Shown: piece by piece, positions 50,401 to 63,110 of the stretch | How positions within the stretch are numbered: the stretch's first letter is position 1 | Layout: the number at the start of each line of letters is the position of its first letter | NCBI RefSeq assembly: GCF_051401765.1 | Contig: NW_027480440.1 | Coordinates: 2,232,001-2,296,000, forward strand | Direction: 5' to 3' | DNA from: Calliopsis andreniformis | Taxonomy: Eukaryota > Arthropoda > Insecta > Hymenoptera > Andrenidae | DNA: 64,000 bases | Notes under the pieces: generated by a model | Seen by the model: the letters and a program-made list of their open reading frames with translations, nothing else | Databases searched by the model: none | What the model was told of the DNA's origin: nothing | Translations under genes and position numbers: made by a program

Positions 50401-52411
50401 TTGAGGATTGAAGATTGAGTATTGAGGATTGAAGATTGAGTATTGAGGATTGAAGGTTGAGGATTGACGATGAGGGCTGAGGGTTGAGGATTGAGGTTTG
50501 AGGACTGAGGACAGAGGATTGAGGATTGAGAATTGAGGATTGAGCATTGAGGATTGAAGATTGAGGATTGGGTATTGAGGATTGAAGAATCAGGATTGAG
50601 GATTGAGGATTGAAGATTGAGGAATGAAGATTTTGGATTGATGTTTGAGGATTGAGGATTGAGGATTGAGCATTGAGGATTGAAGATTGAGGATTGAGGA
50701 TTGAGGATTGAGGACTGAAGATTGTACATTGATGATTGAAGATTGAGGACTGAGGATTGAGGGTTGTGGATTGAGGACGAGGACCGAGGGTTGCGTATTG
50801 ATGTTTGAGGTCTGAGGATTGAGGATTGAGGATTGAGAATTGAGGATCGAGGATTGAGGATTGAAGATTGAGGATTGGGTATTGATGATTGAAGAATGAG
50901 GATTGAGGATTGAAGATTGAGGACTGAGGATTGAAGATTGAGTATTGACGATTGAAGATTGAGGATTGAGGATTGACGATTGGGGATTGAGGATTGAGGA
51001 TTGAGGACTGAAGTTTGAGTATTGAGAATTGAAGATTGAGGATTGAGGATTGAGGATTGAGGATTGAGGTTTGAAGATTGAGGATTGGGGATTGAGGATT
51101 GACGATTGAGGATTGAGTATTGAGGATTGAGAGTTGAGGATTGAGGATTGAAGATTGAGTATTGAGGATTGAAGATTGAGGATTGAGGATTGAGGATTGA
51201 GGATTGACGATGAGGGCTGAGGGTTGAGGATTGAGGTTTGAGGTCTGAGGACTGAGGATTGAGGATTGAGAGTTGAGGATTGTGGATTGAGGATGAAGAT
51301 TGAGGATTGGGTATTGAGGATTAAAGAATGAGGATTGAGGATTGAGGATTGAGGATCGAGGATTGAGGATTGAGGATAGAGGATTGAAGATTGAGGATTG
51401 GGTATTGAGGATTGAAGAATGAGGATTGAGGATTGAGGGTTGAGGATTGAGGATTGAATATTGAGTATTGAGGATTGAAGACTGACGGTTGAGGATTGAG
51501 GATTGAGGATTGAGGTTTGAGGACTGAGGATTGAGGATTGAGTATTGAGGCTTGAGGGTTGAGGATTGAGGTTTGAGGACTGAGGATAGAGGATTGAGGA
51601 TTGAGGATTGAACATTGAGGATTGGGTATCGCGGATTGAACATTGAGGATTGAGGATTGGGTATTGAGGACTGAATTTTGTATATTGATGATTGAAGATT
51701 GAGGATTGAGGGTTGAGGGTTGTGGATTGAGGATTGAGGATTGAGGATTCAGGATTGAACATCGAGGATTGGGTATCGCGTATTGCACATTGAGGGTTGA
51801 GGATTGAGGATTGAGGATTGAGGACTGAGGACTGAAGATTGTATATTGATGATTGAAGATTGAGGATTGAGGATTGAGGGTTGTGGATTGAGGACGAGGA
51901 CTGAGGGTAGAGTATTGACGTTTGAGGTCTGAAGATTGAGGATTCAGGATTGAGGATTCAGGATAGAGGTTTGAGGACTGAGGATTGAGGATTAAGGATT
52001 GAGGATTGAGGATTGAGAATTGAGGATTGAGGATTGAAGATTGAGTATTGAGGATTGAAGATTGAGGATTGAGGATTGAAGATTGAGGATTGGGTATTGA
52101 GGATTGAAGAATGAGGATTGAGTATTGAGGATTGAGGATTGAGTGTTGAGGATTGAAGATTGAGTATTGAGGATTGAAGACTGACAATTGAGGATTGAGT
52201 ATTGAGGATTGAGGATTGAGGATTGAGGATTGAGGATTGAAGATTGAGTATTGAGGATTGAAGATTGAGGATTGAGGATTGAGGATTGAGGATTGAGAAT
52301 TGAGGATTGAGGATTGAGGATAGAGGATTGAAGTTTGAGCATTGGATATTGAGGCTTGAAGAATGAGGATTGAGGATTGAGGATTGAAGATTGAGTATTG
52401 AGGATTGAAGA
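50401..52411. repeat. 2011-bp tandem duplication, first copy
   Basis: Aligns with 45343-47353 (X1) and with 52412-54422. 2011 is 288 heptads minus five. A GATTAAG unit near 51990 is shared with 54001 but not with X1 near 46932, so it arose before the 2011-bp duplication and after X1 and X2 separated. Confidence 0.88.
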
Positions 52412-54422
52412 TTGAGGATTGAAGATTGAGTATTGAGGATTGAAGATTGAGTATTGAGGATTGAAGGTTGAGGATTGACGATGAGGGCTGAGGGTTGAGG
52501 ATTGAGGTTTGAGGACTGAGGACAGAGGATTGAGGATTGAGAATTGAGGATTGAGCATTGAGGATTGAAGATTGAGGATTGGGTATTGAGGATTGAAGAA
52601 TCAGGATTGAGGATTGAGGATTGAAGATTGAGGAATGAAGATTTTGGATTGATGTTTGAGGATTGAGGATTGAGGATTGAGCATTGAGGATTGAAGATTG
52701 AGGATTGAGGATTGAGGATTGAGGACTGAAGATTGTACATTGATGATTGAAGATTGAGGACTGAGGATTGAGGGTTGTGGATTGAGGACGAGGACCGAGG
52801 GTTGCGTATTGATGTTTGAGGTCTGAGGATTGAGGATTGAGGATTGAGAATTGAGGATCGAGGATTGAGGATTGAAGATTGAGGATTGGGTATTGATGAT
52901 TGAAGAATGAGGATTGAGGATTGAAGATTGAGGACTGAGGATTGAAGATTGAGTATTGACGATTGAAGATTGAGGATTGAGGATTGACGATTGGGGATTG
53001 AGGATTGAGGATTGAGGACTGAAGTTTGAGTATTGAGAATTGAAGATTGAGGATTGAGGATTGAGGATTGAGGATTGAGGTTTGAAGATTGAGGATTGGG
53101 GATTGAGGATTGACGATTGAGGATTGAGTATTGAGGATTGAGAGTTGAGGATTGAGGATTGAAGATTGAGTATTGAGGATTGAAGATTGAGGATTGAGGA
53201 TTGAGGATTGAGGATTGACGATGAGGGCTGAGGGTTGAGGATTGAGGTTTGAGGTCTGAGGACTGAGGATTGAGGATTGAGAGTTGAGGATTGTGGATTG
53301 AGGATGAAGATTGAGGATTGGGTATTGAGGATTAAAGAATGAGGATTGAGGATTGAGGATTGAGGATCGAGGATTGAGGATTGAGGATAGAGGATTGAAG
53401 ATTGAGGATTGGGTATTGAGGATTGAAGAATGAGGATTGAGGATTGAGGGTTGAAGATTGAGGATTGAATATTGAGTATTGAGGATTGAAGACTGACGGT
53501 TGAGGATTGAGGATTGAGGATTGAGGTTTGAGGACTGAGGATTGAGGATTGAGTATTGAGGCTTGAGGGTTGAGGATTGAGGTTTGAGGACTGAGGATAG
53601 AGGATTGAGGATTGAGGACTGAACATTGAGGATTGGGTATCGCGGATTGAACATTGAGGATTGAGGATTGGGTATTGAGGACTGAATTTTGTATATTGAT
53701 GATTGAAGATTGAGGATTGAGGGTTGAGGGTTGTGGATTGAGGATTGAGGATTGAGGATTCAGGATTGAACATCGAGGATTGGGTATCGCGTATTGCACA
53801 TTGAGGGTTGAGGATTGAGGATTGAGGATTGAGGACTGAGGACTGAAGATTGTATATTGATGATTGAAGATTGAGGATTGAGGATTGAGGGTTGTGGATT
53901 GAGGACGAGGACTGAGGGTAGAGTATTGACGTTTGAGGTCTGAAGATTGAGGATTCAGGATTGAGGATTCAGGATAGAGGTTTGAGGACTGAGGATTGAG
54001 GATTAAGGATTGAGGATTGAGGATTGAGAATTGAGGATTGAGGATTGAAGATTGAGTATTGAGGATTGAAGATTGAGGATTGAGGATTGAAGATTGAGGA
54101 TTGGGTATTGAGGATTGAAGAATGAGGATTGAGTATTGAGGATTGAGGATTGAGTGTTGAGGATTGAAGATTGAGTATTGAGGATTGAAGACTGACAATT
54201 GAGGATTGAGTATTGAGGATTGAGGATTGAGGATTGAGGATTGAGGATTGAAGATTGAGTATTGAGGATTGAAGATTGAGGATTGAGGATTGAGGATTGA
54301 GGATTGAGAATTGAGGATTGAGGATTGAGGATAGAGGATTGAAGTTTGAGCATTGGATATTGAGGCTTGAAGAATGAGGATTGAGGATTGAGGATTGAAG
54401 ATTGAGTATTGAGGATTGAAGA
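52412..54422. repeat. 2011-bp tandem duplication, second copy
   Basis: Partner of 50401-52411. The junction at 52411 joins the end of the unit back to GATTGAA/GATTGAG units of its start, while the end at 54422 resumes the sequence that follows X1 at 47353, as a simple tandem duplication predicts. Confidence 0.88.
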
Positions 54423-54469
54423 CTGAAGAATGAGGTTTGAGGATTGAGGATTGAGGTTTGAGGACTAAG

Positions 54470-54553
54470 GATTGAGGATTGAGGATTGAGGATTGAGGAT
54501 TGAGGATTGAGGATTGAGGATTGAGGATTGAGGATTGAGGATTGAGGATTGAG
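54470..54553. repeat. Perfect run of 12 GATTGAG units
   Basis: Between GACTAAG and GATTGAA, equivalent in position to 27980 and 29853. Confidence 0.85.
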
Positions 54554-54791
54554 GATTGAAGATTGAGGATTGAGGATTGAAGATTGAGTATTGAGGATTG
54601 AAGACTGACGATTGAGGATTGAGGATTGAGGATTGAGGATCGAGGAATGAAGATTGTGGATTGAGCATTGAGGATTGAGGATTGAAGATTGAGTATTGAG
54701 GATTGAAGATTGAGGATTGAGGATTGAGGATTGAGGGTTGACGATTGAAGAATGAGGATTGGGGACTGAGTGTTGAGGGTTGAGTGATGAG

Positions 54792-54903
54792 AACTGATGT
54801 TTGTGGATAGATGTTTGAAGAATGCAGATTGAGTATTGCGTATTGAAAACTCTGAACTCAGGATATTCTATTGAGGATTGAGGATTGACAACTAATTGTT
54901 GAG
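54792..54903. repeat. Landmark B2, copy 3
   Basis: Marker at 54862, preceded by AACTCAG (other B2 copies have AACTGAG), and AACTGAT as first unit; both changes are private. Confidence 0.83.
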
Positions 54904-55001
54904 GACTGAGTGCTGAAGATTGAGGATTCAGGATTGAGTATTCAGAATTGTGGTTTGAGGACTGAGGATTGAGGATTGAGGATTGAGGATTGAGGATTGA
55001 G

Positions 55002-55014
55002 GATTGAGATTGAG
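55002..55014. repeat. One-base deletion marking block V, copy 2
   Basis: Same six-base GATTGA unit as at 35165. Confidence 0.85.
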
Positions 55015-55608
55015 GTTTCAGGATTGAAGATTGAGGATTGGGTATTGAGGATTGAAGAATGAGTATTGAGTATTGAGGATTGAGGATTGAGTGTTGAGGA
55101 TTGAAGATTGAGTATTGAGGATTGAAGACTGACAATTGAGGATTGAGGATTGAGGATTGGGTATTGAGGATTGAAGAATGAGGATTGAAGATTGAGGATT
55201 GAGGATTGAGATTTGAGGATTGAGGTTTGAGGAATGAAGATTGAGGATTGGGTATTGAGGATTGAAGATTGACGATTGAGGATTGAGGATTGAGGATTCA
55301 AGATTGAGTATTGAGGATTGAAGACTGACGACTGAGGATTGAGGATTGAGGACTGAGGATTGAGGATTGAGGATTGAAGATCGAGAATTGAGGATTGAAG
55401 ATTGAGGATTGAGGTTTGAGGACAGAGGATTCAGGATTGAGGATTGAGGATTGAGGATTGAGGAATGAAGATTGAGGATTGAGCATTGAGGATTGAGGAT
55501 TGAAGATTGAGTATTGAGGATTGAAGGATCAGGATTGAGGATTGAGGATTGAGGGTTGAGGATTGAAGAATGAGGATTGGGACTGAGTGTTGAGGGTTGA
55601 GTGACGAG

Positions 55609-55720
55609 AATTGATGTTTATGGATAGATGTTTGAAGATTGCAGATTGAGTATTGGTTATTGAATACTCTGAACTGAGGATATTCTATTGAGGATTGAGG
55701 ATTGACAACTAATTGTTGAG
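55609..55720. repeat. Landmark B3, copy 3
   Basis: Marker at 55679, 817 bp after 54862. Confidence 0.83.
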
Positions 55721-56297
55721 GACTGAGTGCTGAAGATTGAGGATTCAGGATTGAGTATTCAGATTTGTGGTTTGAGGACTGAGGATTGAGGATTGAGGAT
55801 TGAGGATTGAGGATTGAGGATTGAAGATTGAGGATTGAGGATTGAAGATTGAGGGTTGGGTATTGAGTATTGAAGAATGAGGATTGAGTATTGAGGATTG
55901 AGGATTGAGTGTTGAGGATTGAAGATTGAGTATTGAGGATTGAAGACTGACAATTGAGGATTGAGTATTGAGGATTGAGGATTGAGGATTGAGGATTGAG
56001 GATTGAAGATTGAGTATTGAGGATTGAAGATTGAGGATTGAGGATTGAGGGTTGAGGGTTGAGAATCGAGGATTGACAATTGAGGATAGAGGATTGAAGA
56101 CTGAGCATTGGATATTGAGGCTTGAAGAATGAGGATTGAGGATTGAGGATTGAAGATTGAGTATTGAGGATTGAAGACTGACGAATGAGGATTGAGGATT
56201 GAGGATTGAGGTTTGAGGACTAAGGATAGAGGATTGAGGATTCAGGATTGAGGATTGAGGATTGAGGATTGAGGATTGAGGATTGAGGATTGAGGAT

Positions 56298-56750
56298 TGA
56301 GGATTGAGGATTGAAGATTGAGGATTGAGTATTGAAGATTGAGTATTGAGGATTGAAGACTGACGATTGAGGATTGAGGATTGAGGATTGAGGATTGAGG
56401 ATTGAGGATTGAAGATTGAGGATTGGGTATCGCGTATTGAACATTGAGGAGTGAGGATTGAGTATTGAGGATTGAGGATTGAGGACTGAAGATTGTATAT
56501 TGATGATTGAAGATTGAGGATTGAGGATAGAGGGTTGTGGATTGAGGACGAGGACTGAGGGTTGAGTATTGATGTTTGAGGTCTGAGGATTGGGGATTGA
56601 GGATTGAGAATTGAGGATTGAGGATTGAGGATTGAAGATTGAGGATTGGGTATTGATGATTGAAAAATGAGGATTGAGGGTTGAGGATTGAGGATTGAGG
56701 GTTGAAGATTGAATATTGAGGATTGAACGTTGAGGATTGAGGATTGAGGA
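56298..56750. repeat. Stretch related to the head of block W2
   Basis: Continues the V2 alignment through the 25-unit interval missing at 36460 and present at 41.2-41.4 kb (CpG-bearing unit 56428 equals 41369, offset 15059). It then changes near 56.6 kb to the phrasing of 24.95 and 62.1 kb. Confidence 0.65.
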
Positions 56751-57021
56751 TTGGGGATTGAGGATTGAGGATTGAGGATTGAAGATTGCGTATTGAGGAT
56801 TGAAGATTGAGGATTGAGGATTGAGGATTGCGGATTGAGGTTTGAAGATTGAGGATTGGGGATTGAGGTTTGACGATTGAGGATTGAGTATTGAGGGTTG
56901 ACAGTTGAGGATTGAGGATTTGAGATTGAGTATTGAGGATTGAAGATTGAGGATTGAGGATTGAGGATTGAGGATTGAAGGTTGAGGATTGGGGACTGAG
57001 TGTTGAGGGTTGAGTGATGAG

Positions 57022-57133
57022 AATTGATGTTTGTGGATAGAGATTTGAAGATTGCAGATTGTGTATTGCGTATTGAAAACTCTGAACTGAGGATATTCTA
57101 TTGAGGATTGAGGATTGACGACTGATTGTTGAG
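57022..57133. repeat. Landmark B1, copy 12
   Basis: Marker at 57092. Confidence 0.85.
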
Positions 57134-57635
57134 GACTGAGGGACGAAGATAGAGGATTCAGAATTGAGGTTTGAGGACGGAGGATTGAGGATGGAAGATT
57201 GAGTATTGAGGATTGAAGATTTAGGATTGAGGATTGAGGATTGAGGATTGAGGATGAGGGCTAAGGGTTGAAGATTGAGGTTTGAGAACTGAGGACTGAG
57301 GGTTGGGGATTGAGAATTGAGGATTGAGGATTGAAGATTGAGTATTGAGGATTGAAGATTGAGGATTGAGGATTTAGGATTGAGGATTGAGGATTGACGA
57401 TGAGGGCTGAGGTTTGAGGACTGAGGATTGAGGATTGAGGACTGAGGATTGAGGATTGAGAATTGAGGATTGAGGATTGAGGATTGAGAATTGAGGATTG
57501 AGGATTGAAGATTGATTATTCAGGAATGGAGATTGACGATTGAGGATTGAGGATTGAGGATCGATGATTGAGGATTGAGGATTGAAGATTGAAGAATGAG
57601 GATTGGGGACTGAGTGTTGAGGGTTGAGTGATGAG

Positions 57636-57747
57636 AATTGATGTTTGTGGATAGATGTTTGAAGAATGCAGATTGAGTATTGCGTATTGAAAACTCTGAA
57701 CTGAGGATATTCTATTGAGGATTGAGGATTGACAACTAATTGTTGAG
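57636..57747. repeat. Landmark B2, copy 4
   Basis: Marker at 57706. Confidence 0.83.
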
Positions 57748-58453
57748 GACTGAGTGCTGAAGATTGAGGATTCAGGATTGAGTATTCAGAATTGTGGTTT
57801 GAGGACTGAGGATTGAGGATTGAGGATTGAGGATTGAGGATTGAGGATTGAAGATTGAGGTTTCAGGATTGAAGATTGAGGATTGGGTATTGAGGATTGA
57901 AGAATGTGTATTGAGTATTGAGGATTGAGGATTGAGTGTTGAGGATTGAAGATTGAGTATTGAGGATTGAAGACTGACAATTGAGGATTGAGGATTGAGG
58001 ATTGGGTATTGAGGATTGAAGAATGAGGATTGAAGATTGAGGATTGAGGATTGAGATTTGAGGATTGAGGTTTGAGGAATGAAGATTGAGGATTGGATAT
58101 TGAGGATTGAAGATTGACGATTGAGGATTGAGGATTGAGGATTCAAGGTTGAGTATTGAGGATTGAAGACTGACGACTGAGGATTGAGGATTGAGGACTG
58201 AGGATTGAGGATTGAGGATTGAAGATCGAGAATTGAGGATTGAAGATTGAGGATTGAGGTTTGAGGACAGAGGATTCAGGATTGAGGATTGAGGATTGAG
58301 GATTGAGGAATGAAGATTGAGGATTGAGCATTGAGGATTGAGGATTGAAGATTGAGTATTGAGGATTGAAGGATCAGGATTGAGGATTGAGGATTGAGGG
58401 ATGAGGATTGAAGAATGAGGATTGGGACTGAGTGTTGAGGGTTGAGTGACGAG

Positions 58454-58565
58454 AATTGATGTTTATGGATAGATGTTTGAAGATTGCAGATTGAGTATTG
58501 GTTATTGAATACTCTGAACTGAGGATATTCTATTGAGGATTGAGGATTGACAACTAATTGTTGAG
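58454..58565. repeat. Landmark B3, copy 4
   Basis: Marker at 58524, 818 bp after 57706. Confidence 0.83.
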
Positions 58566-58651
58566 GACTGAGTGCTGAAGATTGAGGATTCAGGATTGAG
58601 TATTCAGATTTGTGGTTTGAGGACTGAGGATTGAGGATTGAGGATTGAGGA

Positions 58652-59830
58652 TTGAGGATTGAGGATTGAAGATTGAGGATTGAGGATTGAGGATTGAGGA
58701 TTGAAGATTGAGTATTGAGGATTGAAGATTGAGGATTGAGGATTGAGGGTTGAGGATTGAGAATCGAGGATTGACAATTGAGGATAGAGGATTGAAGATT
58801 GAGCATTGGATATTGAGGCTTGAAGAATGAGGATTGAGGATTGAGGATTGAAGATTGAGTATTGAGGATTGAAGACTGACGAATGAGGATTGAGGATTGA
58901 GGATTGAGGTTTGAGGACTAAGGATTGAGGATTGAGGATTCAGGATTGAGGATTGAGGATTGAGGATTGAGGATTGAGGATTGAGGATTGAGGATTGAGG
59001 ATTGAAGATTGAGGATTGAGTATTGAAGATTGAGTATTGAGGATTGAAGACTGACGATTGAGGATTGAGGATTGAGGACTGAAGATTGTACATTGATGAT
59101 TGAAGATTGAGGATTGAGGATTGAGGGTTGTGGATTGAGGACGAGGACTGAGGGTTGCGTATTGATGTTTGAGGTCTGAGGATTGGGTATTGAGGATTGA
59201 AGAATGAGGATTGAGGATTGAGGATTGAGGATTGAGAATTGAGGATTGAAGATTGAGTATTGAGGATTGAAGATTGACGATTGAGGATTGAGGATTGATG
59301 ATTGAGGATTGAGGATTGAGGATTGAGGATTGAAGATTGAGGAATGAAGATTTTGGATTGAGGTTTGAGGATTGAGGATTGAGGATTGAGTATTGAGGAT
59401 TGAAGATTGAGGATTGAGGATTGAGGATTGAGGATTGAGGATTGAAGGTTGAGGATTGGGGACTGAGTGTTGAGGGTTGAGTTATGAGAATTGATGTTTG
59501 TGGATAGAGATTTGAAGATTGCAGATTGTGTATTGCGTATTGAAAACTCTGAACTGAGGATATTCTATTGACGATTGAGGATTGACAACTGATTGTTGAG
59601 GACTGAGGGACGAAGATAGAGGATTCAGAATTGAGGTTTGAGGACGGAGGATTGAGGATGGAAGATTGAGTATTGAGGATTGAAGATTTAGGATTGAGGA
59701 TTGAGGATTGAGGATTGAGGATGAGGGCTAAGGGTTGAAGATTGAGGTTTGAGAACTGAGGACTGAGGATTGAGGATTGAGAATTGAGGATTGAGGATTG
59801 GGGATTGAAGATTGAGGATTGGGTATTGAG
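58652..59830. repeat. Mosaic tail segment 1
   Basis: Composed of phrases found elsewhere: 58.65-59.06 kb resembles V and W material, 59.08-59.33 kb resembles 28.93-29.15 kb, and 59.33-59.8 kb resembles 38.28-38.8 kb. It contains a B1 landmark. Confidence 0.6.
59489..59600. repeat. Landmark B1, copy 13
   Basis: Marker at 59559. TATTGAC follows the marker, shared only with 62744. Confidence 0.84.
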
Positions 59831-60600
59831 GATTGAAGATTGAGTATTGAGGATTGAAGACTGACGGTTGAGGATTGAGGATTGAGGATTGAGGTTTGAG
59901 GACTGAGGATTGAGGATTGAGTATTGAGGCTTGAGGGTTGAGGATTGAGGATTGAGGACTGAGGATTGAGGATTGAGGATTGAGGATTGCACATTGAGGA
60001 TTGGGTATCGCGGATTGAACATTGAGGATTGAGGATTGGGTATTGAGGACTGAATTTTGTATATTGATGATTGAAGATTGAGGATTGAGGATTGAGGGTT
60101 GTGGATTGAGGATTGAGGATTGAGGATTCAGGATTGAACATCGAGGATTGGGTATCGCGTATTGAACATTGAGGATTGAGGATTGAGGATTGAGGATTGA
60201 GGACTGAGGACTGAAGATTGTATATTGATGATTGAAGATTGAGGATTGAGGATTGAGGGTTGTGGATTGAGGACGAGGGCTGAGGGTAGAGTATTGACGT
60301 TTGAGGTCTGAAGATTGAGGATTCAGGATTGAGGCTTCAGGATAGAGGTTTGAGGACTGAGGATTGAGGATTGAGGATTGAGGATTGAGGATTGAGAATT
60401 GAGGATTGAGGATTGAAGATTGAGTATTGAGGATTGAAGATTGAGGATTGAGGATTGAGGATTGAGGATTGACGATGAGGGCGGAGGGTTGAGGATTGAG
60501 TTTTGAGGACTGAGGACTGAGGATTGAGGATTGAGAATTGAGGATTTAGGATTGAGGATTGAAGATTGAGGATTGGGTATTGAGGATTGAAGAATGACGA
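59831..60600. repeat. Third copy of the head of block X
   Basis: Aligns with 44.5-45.28 kb; the CpG-unit pair 60006/60153 repeats 44692/44839 at offset 15314. Private GCTTCAG near 60333 replaces GATTCAG. Confidence 0.75.
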
Positions 60601-62100
60601 TTGAAGATTGAGGATTGAGGATTGAGAATTGAGGATTGAGGTTTGAGGAATGAAGATTGAGGATTGGGTATTGAGGATTGAAGAATGAGGATTGAGGATT
60701 GAGGATTGAGGATTGAGAATTGAGGATTGAAGATTGAGTATTGAGGATTGAAGATTGACGATTGAGGATTGAGGATTGATGATTGAGGATTGAGGATTGA
60801 GGATTGAAGATTGAGGATTGAGGATTGAAGATTGAGGATTTAGGATTGAGGATTGAGGACTGACGATGAGGGCTGAGGGTTGCGTATTGATGTTTGAGTT
60901 TTGAGGACTGATGACTGAGGATTGAGGATTGAGAATTGAGGATTTAGGATTGAGGATTGAAGATTGAGGATTGGGTATTGAGGATTGAAGAATGAGGATT
61001 GAAGATTGAGGATTGGGTATTGAGGATTGAAGAATGAGGATTGAGGATTGAGGATTGAGGATTGAGAATTGAGGATTGAAGATTGAGTATTGAGGATTGA
61101 AGATTGACGATTGAGGATTGAGGATTGAGGATTGAGGATTGAGGATTGAGGATTGAGGATTGAGGATTGAGGATTGAAGATTGAGGATTGAGTATTGAAG
61201 ATTGAGTATTGAGGATTGAAGACTGACGATTGAGGATTGAGGATTGAGGATCGAGGATTGAGGATTGAGAATTGAAGATTGAGTATTGAGGATTGAAGGT
61301 TGAGGATTGAGGTTTGAGGACTGAGGATTGAGGATTGAGGATTGAGCATTGAGGATTGAGGATTGAGGATTGAGGGTTGAGGATTGAACATCGAGGATTG
61401 GGTATCGCGGATTGTACATTGAGGATTGAGGATTGAGGGTTGAGGATTGAGGATTGAGGACTGAAGATTGTACATTGATGATTGAAGATTGAGGATTGAG
61501 GATTGAGGGTTGTGGATTGAGGACGAGGACTGAGGGTTGCGTATTGATGTTTGAGGTCTGAGGATTGGGTATTGAGGATTGAAGTATGAGGATTGAGGAT
61601 TGAGGATTGAGGATTGAGAATTGAGGATTGAAGATTGAGTATTGAGGATTGAAGATTGACGATTGAGGATTGAGGATTGATGATTGAGGATTGAGGATTG
61701 AGGATTGAAGATTGAGGATTGAGGATTGAAGATTGAGTATTGAGGATTGAAGACTGACGATTGAGGATTGAGGATTGAGTATTGAGGATTGAGGATTGAG
61801 GATTGAAGATTGAGTATTGAGGATTGAATGTTGAGGATTGAGGTTTGAGGACTGAGGATTGAGGATTGAGTGTTGAGGATTGAGGATTGAGGATTGAGGA
61901 TTGAGGATTGAGGATTGAACATCGAGGATTGGGTATCGCGTATTGAACATTGAGGAGTGAGGATTGAGTATTGAGGATTGAGGATTGAGGACTGAAGATT
62001 GTATATTGATGATTGAAGATTGAGGATTGAGGATAGAGGGTTGTGGATTGAGGACGAGGACTGAGGGTTGAGTATTGATGTTTGAGGTCTGAGGATTGGG
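60601..62100. repeat. Mosaic tail segment 2
   Basis: 60.6-60.9 kb resembles 29.27-29.5 kb and block Q phrasing (12.1-12.4 kb). 61.19-61.97 kb resembles 4.0-4.7 kb and 19.7-20.4 kb of block S: the CpG units 61403 and 61934 are 531 bp apart, as are 4150/4681 and 19877/20408. This links the right domain to block S of the left domain. Confidence 0.62.
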
Positions 62101-63110
62101 GATTGAGGATTGAGAATTGAGGATTGAGGATTGAGGATTGAAGATTGAGGATTGGGTATTAATGATTGAAAAATGAGGATTGAGGGTTGAGGATTGAGGA
62201 TTGAGGGTTGAAGATTGAATATTGAGGATTGAACGTTGAGGATTGAGGATTGAGGATTGGGGATTGAGGATTGAGGATTGAGGATTGAAGATTGAGTATT
62301 GAGGATTGAAGATTGAGGATTGAGGATTGAGGATTGCGGATTGAGGTTTGAAGATTGAGGATTGGGGATTGAGGTTTGACGATTGAGGATTGAGTATTGA
62401 GGGTTGACAGTTGAGGATTGAGGATTTGAGATTGAGTATTGAGGATTGAAGATTGAGGATTGAGGATTGAGGATTGAGGATTGACGATGAGGGCTGAGGG
62501 TTGAGGATTGAGGTTTGAGGACAGAGGAATGAGGATTGAGGATTGACAATTGAGGATTGATGAATCAGGATTGAGGATTGAGGATTGAAGATTGAGGAAT
62601 GAAGATTTTGGATTGAGGTTTGAGGATTGAGGATTGAGGATTGAGTATTGACGATTGAAGATTGAGGATTGAGGATTGAGGATTGAGGATTGAGGATTGA
62701 ATGTTGAGGATTGGGGACTGAGTGTTGAGGGTTGAGTGATGAGAATTGATGTTTGTGGATAGAGATTTGAAGATTGCAGATTGTGTATTGCGTATTGAAA
62801 ACTCTGAACTGAGGATATTCTATTGACGATTGAGGATTGACGACTGATTGTTGAGAACTGAGGGACGAAGATAGAGGATTCAGAATTGAGGTTTGAGAAC
62901 GGAGGATTGAGGATGGAAGGTTGAGTATTGAGGATTGAAGATTTAGGATTGAGGATTGAGGATTGAGGATTGAGAATGAGGGCTAAGGGTTGAAGATTGA
63001 GGTTTGGGAACTGAGGACTGAGGGTTGGGGATTGACAATTGAGGATTGAGGATTGAAGATTGAGTATTGAGGATTGAAGATTGAGGATTGAGGATTGAGG
63101 ATTGAGAATT
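62101..63110. repeat. Mosaic tail segment 3, with B1 landmark
   Basis: 62.10-62.45 kb resembles 56.6-56.95 kb. 62.45-63.1 kb resembles 25.8-26.4 and 36.7-37.3 kb, with extra private changes (GAGAACTGAGG-type near 62852, GAGAACGG near 62896, GGGAACTG near 63007), making it one of the more diverged B1 contexts. Confidence 0.65.
62744..62855. repeat. Landmark B1, copy 14
   Basis: Marker at 62814; combines TATTGAC (as 59489) with GACGACT (as 36988). Confidence 0.84.

Larger units (their letters stand above)
54077..56297. repeat. Higher-order block V, copy 2
   Basis: Partner of 34240-36460 at 19837 bp. It overlaps the end of the preceding 2011-bp copy, showing that the parent of V already abutted X-like sequence. 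Confidence 0.85.
56751..58651. repeat. Higher-order block Y, copy 2
   Basis: Partner of 47830-49730 at 8921. Small differences include TATTGAG context near 57892 (GATTGGG) against GATTGGC near 48961. Confidence 0.86.
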
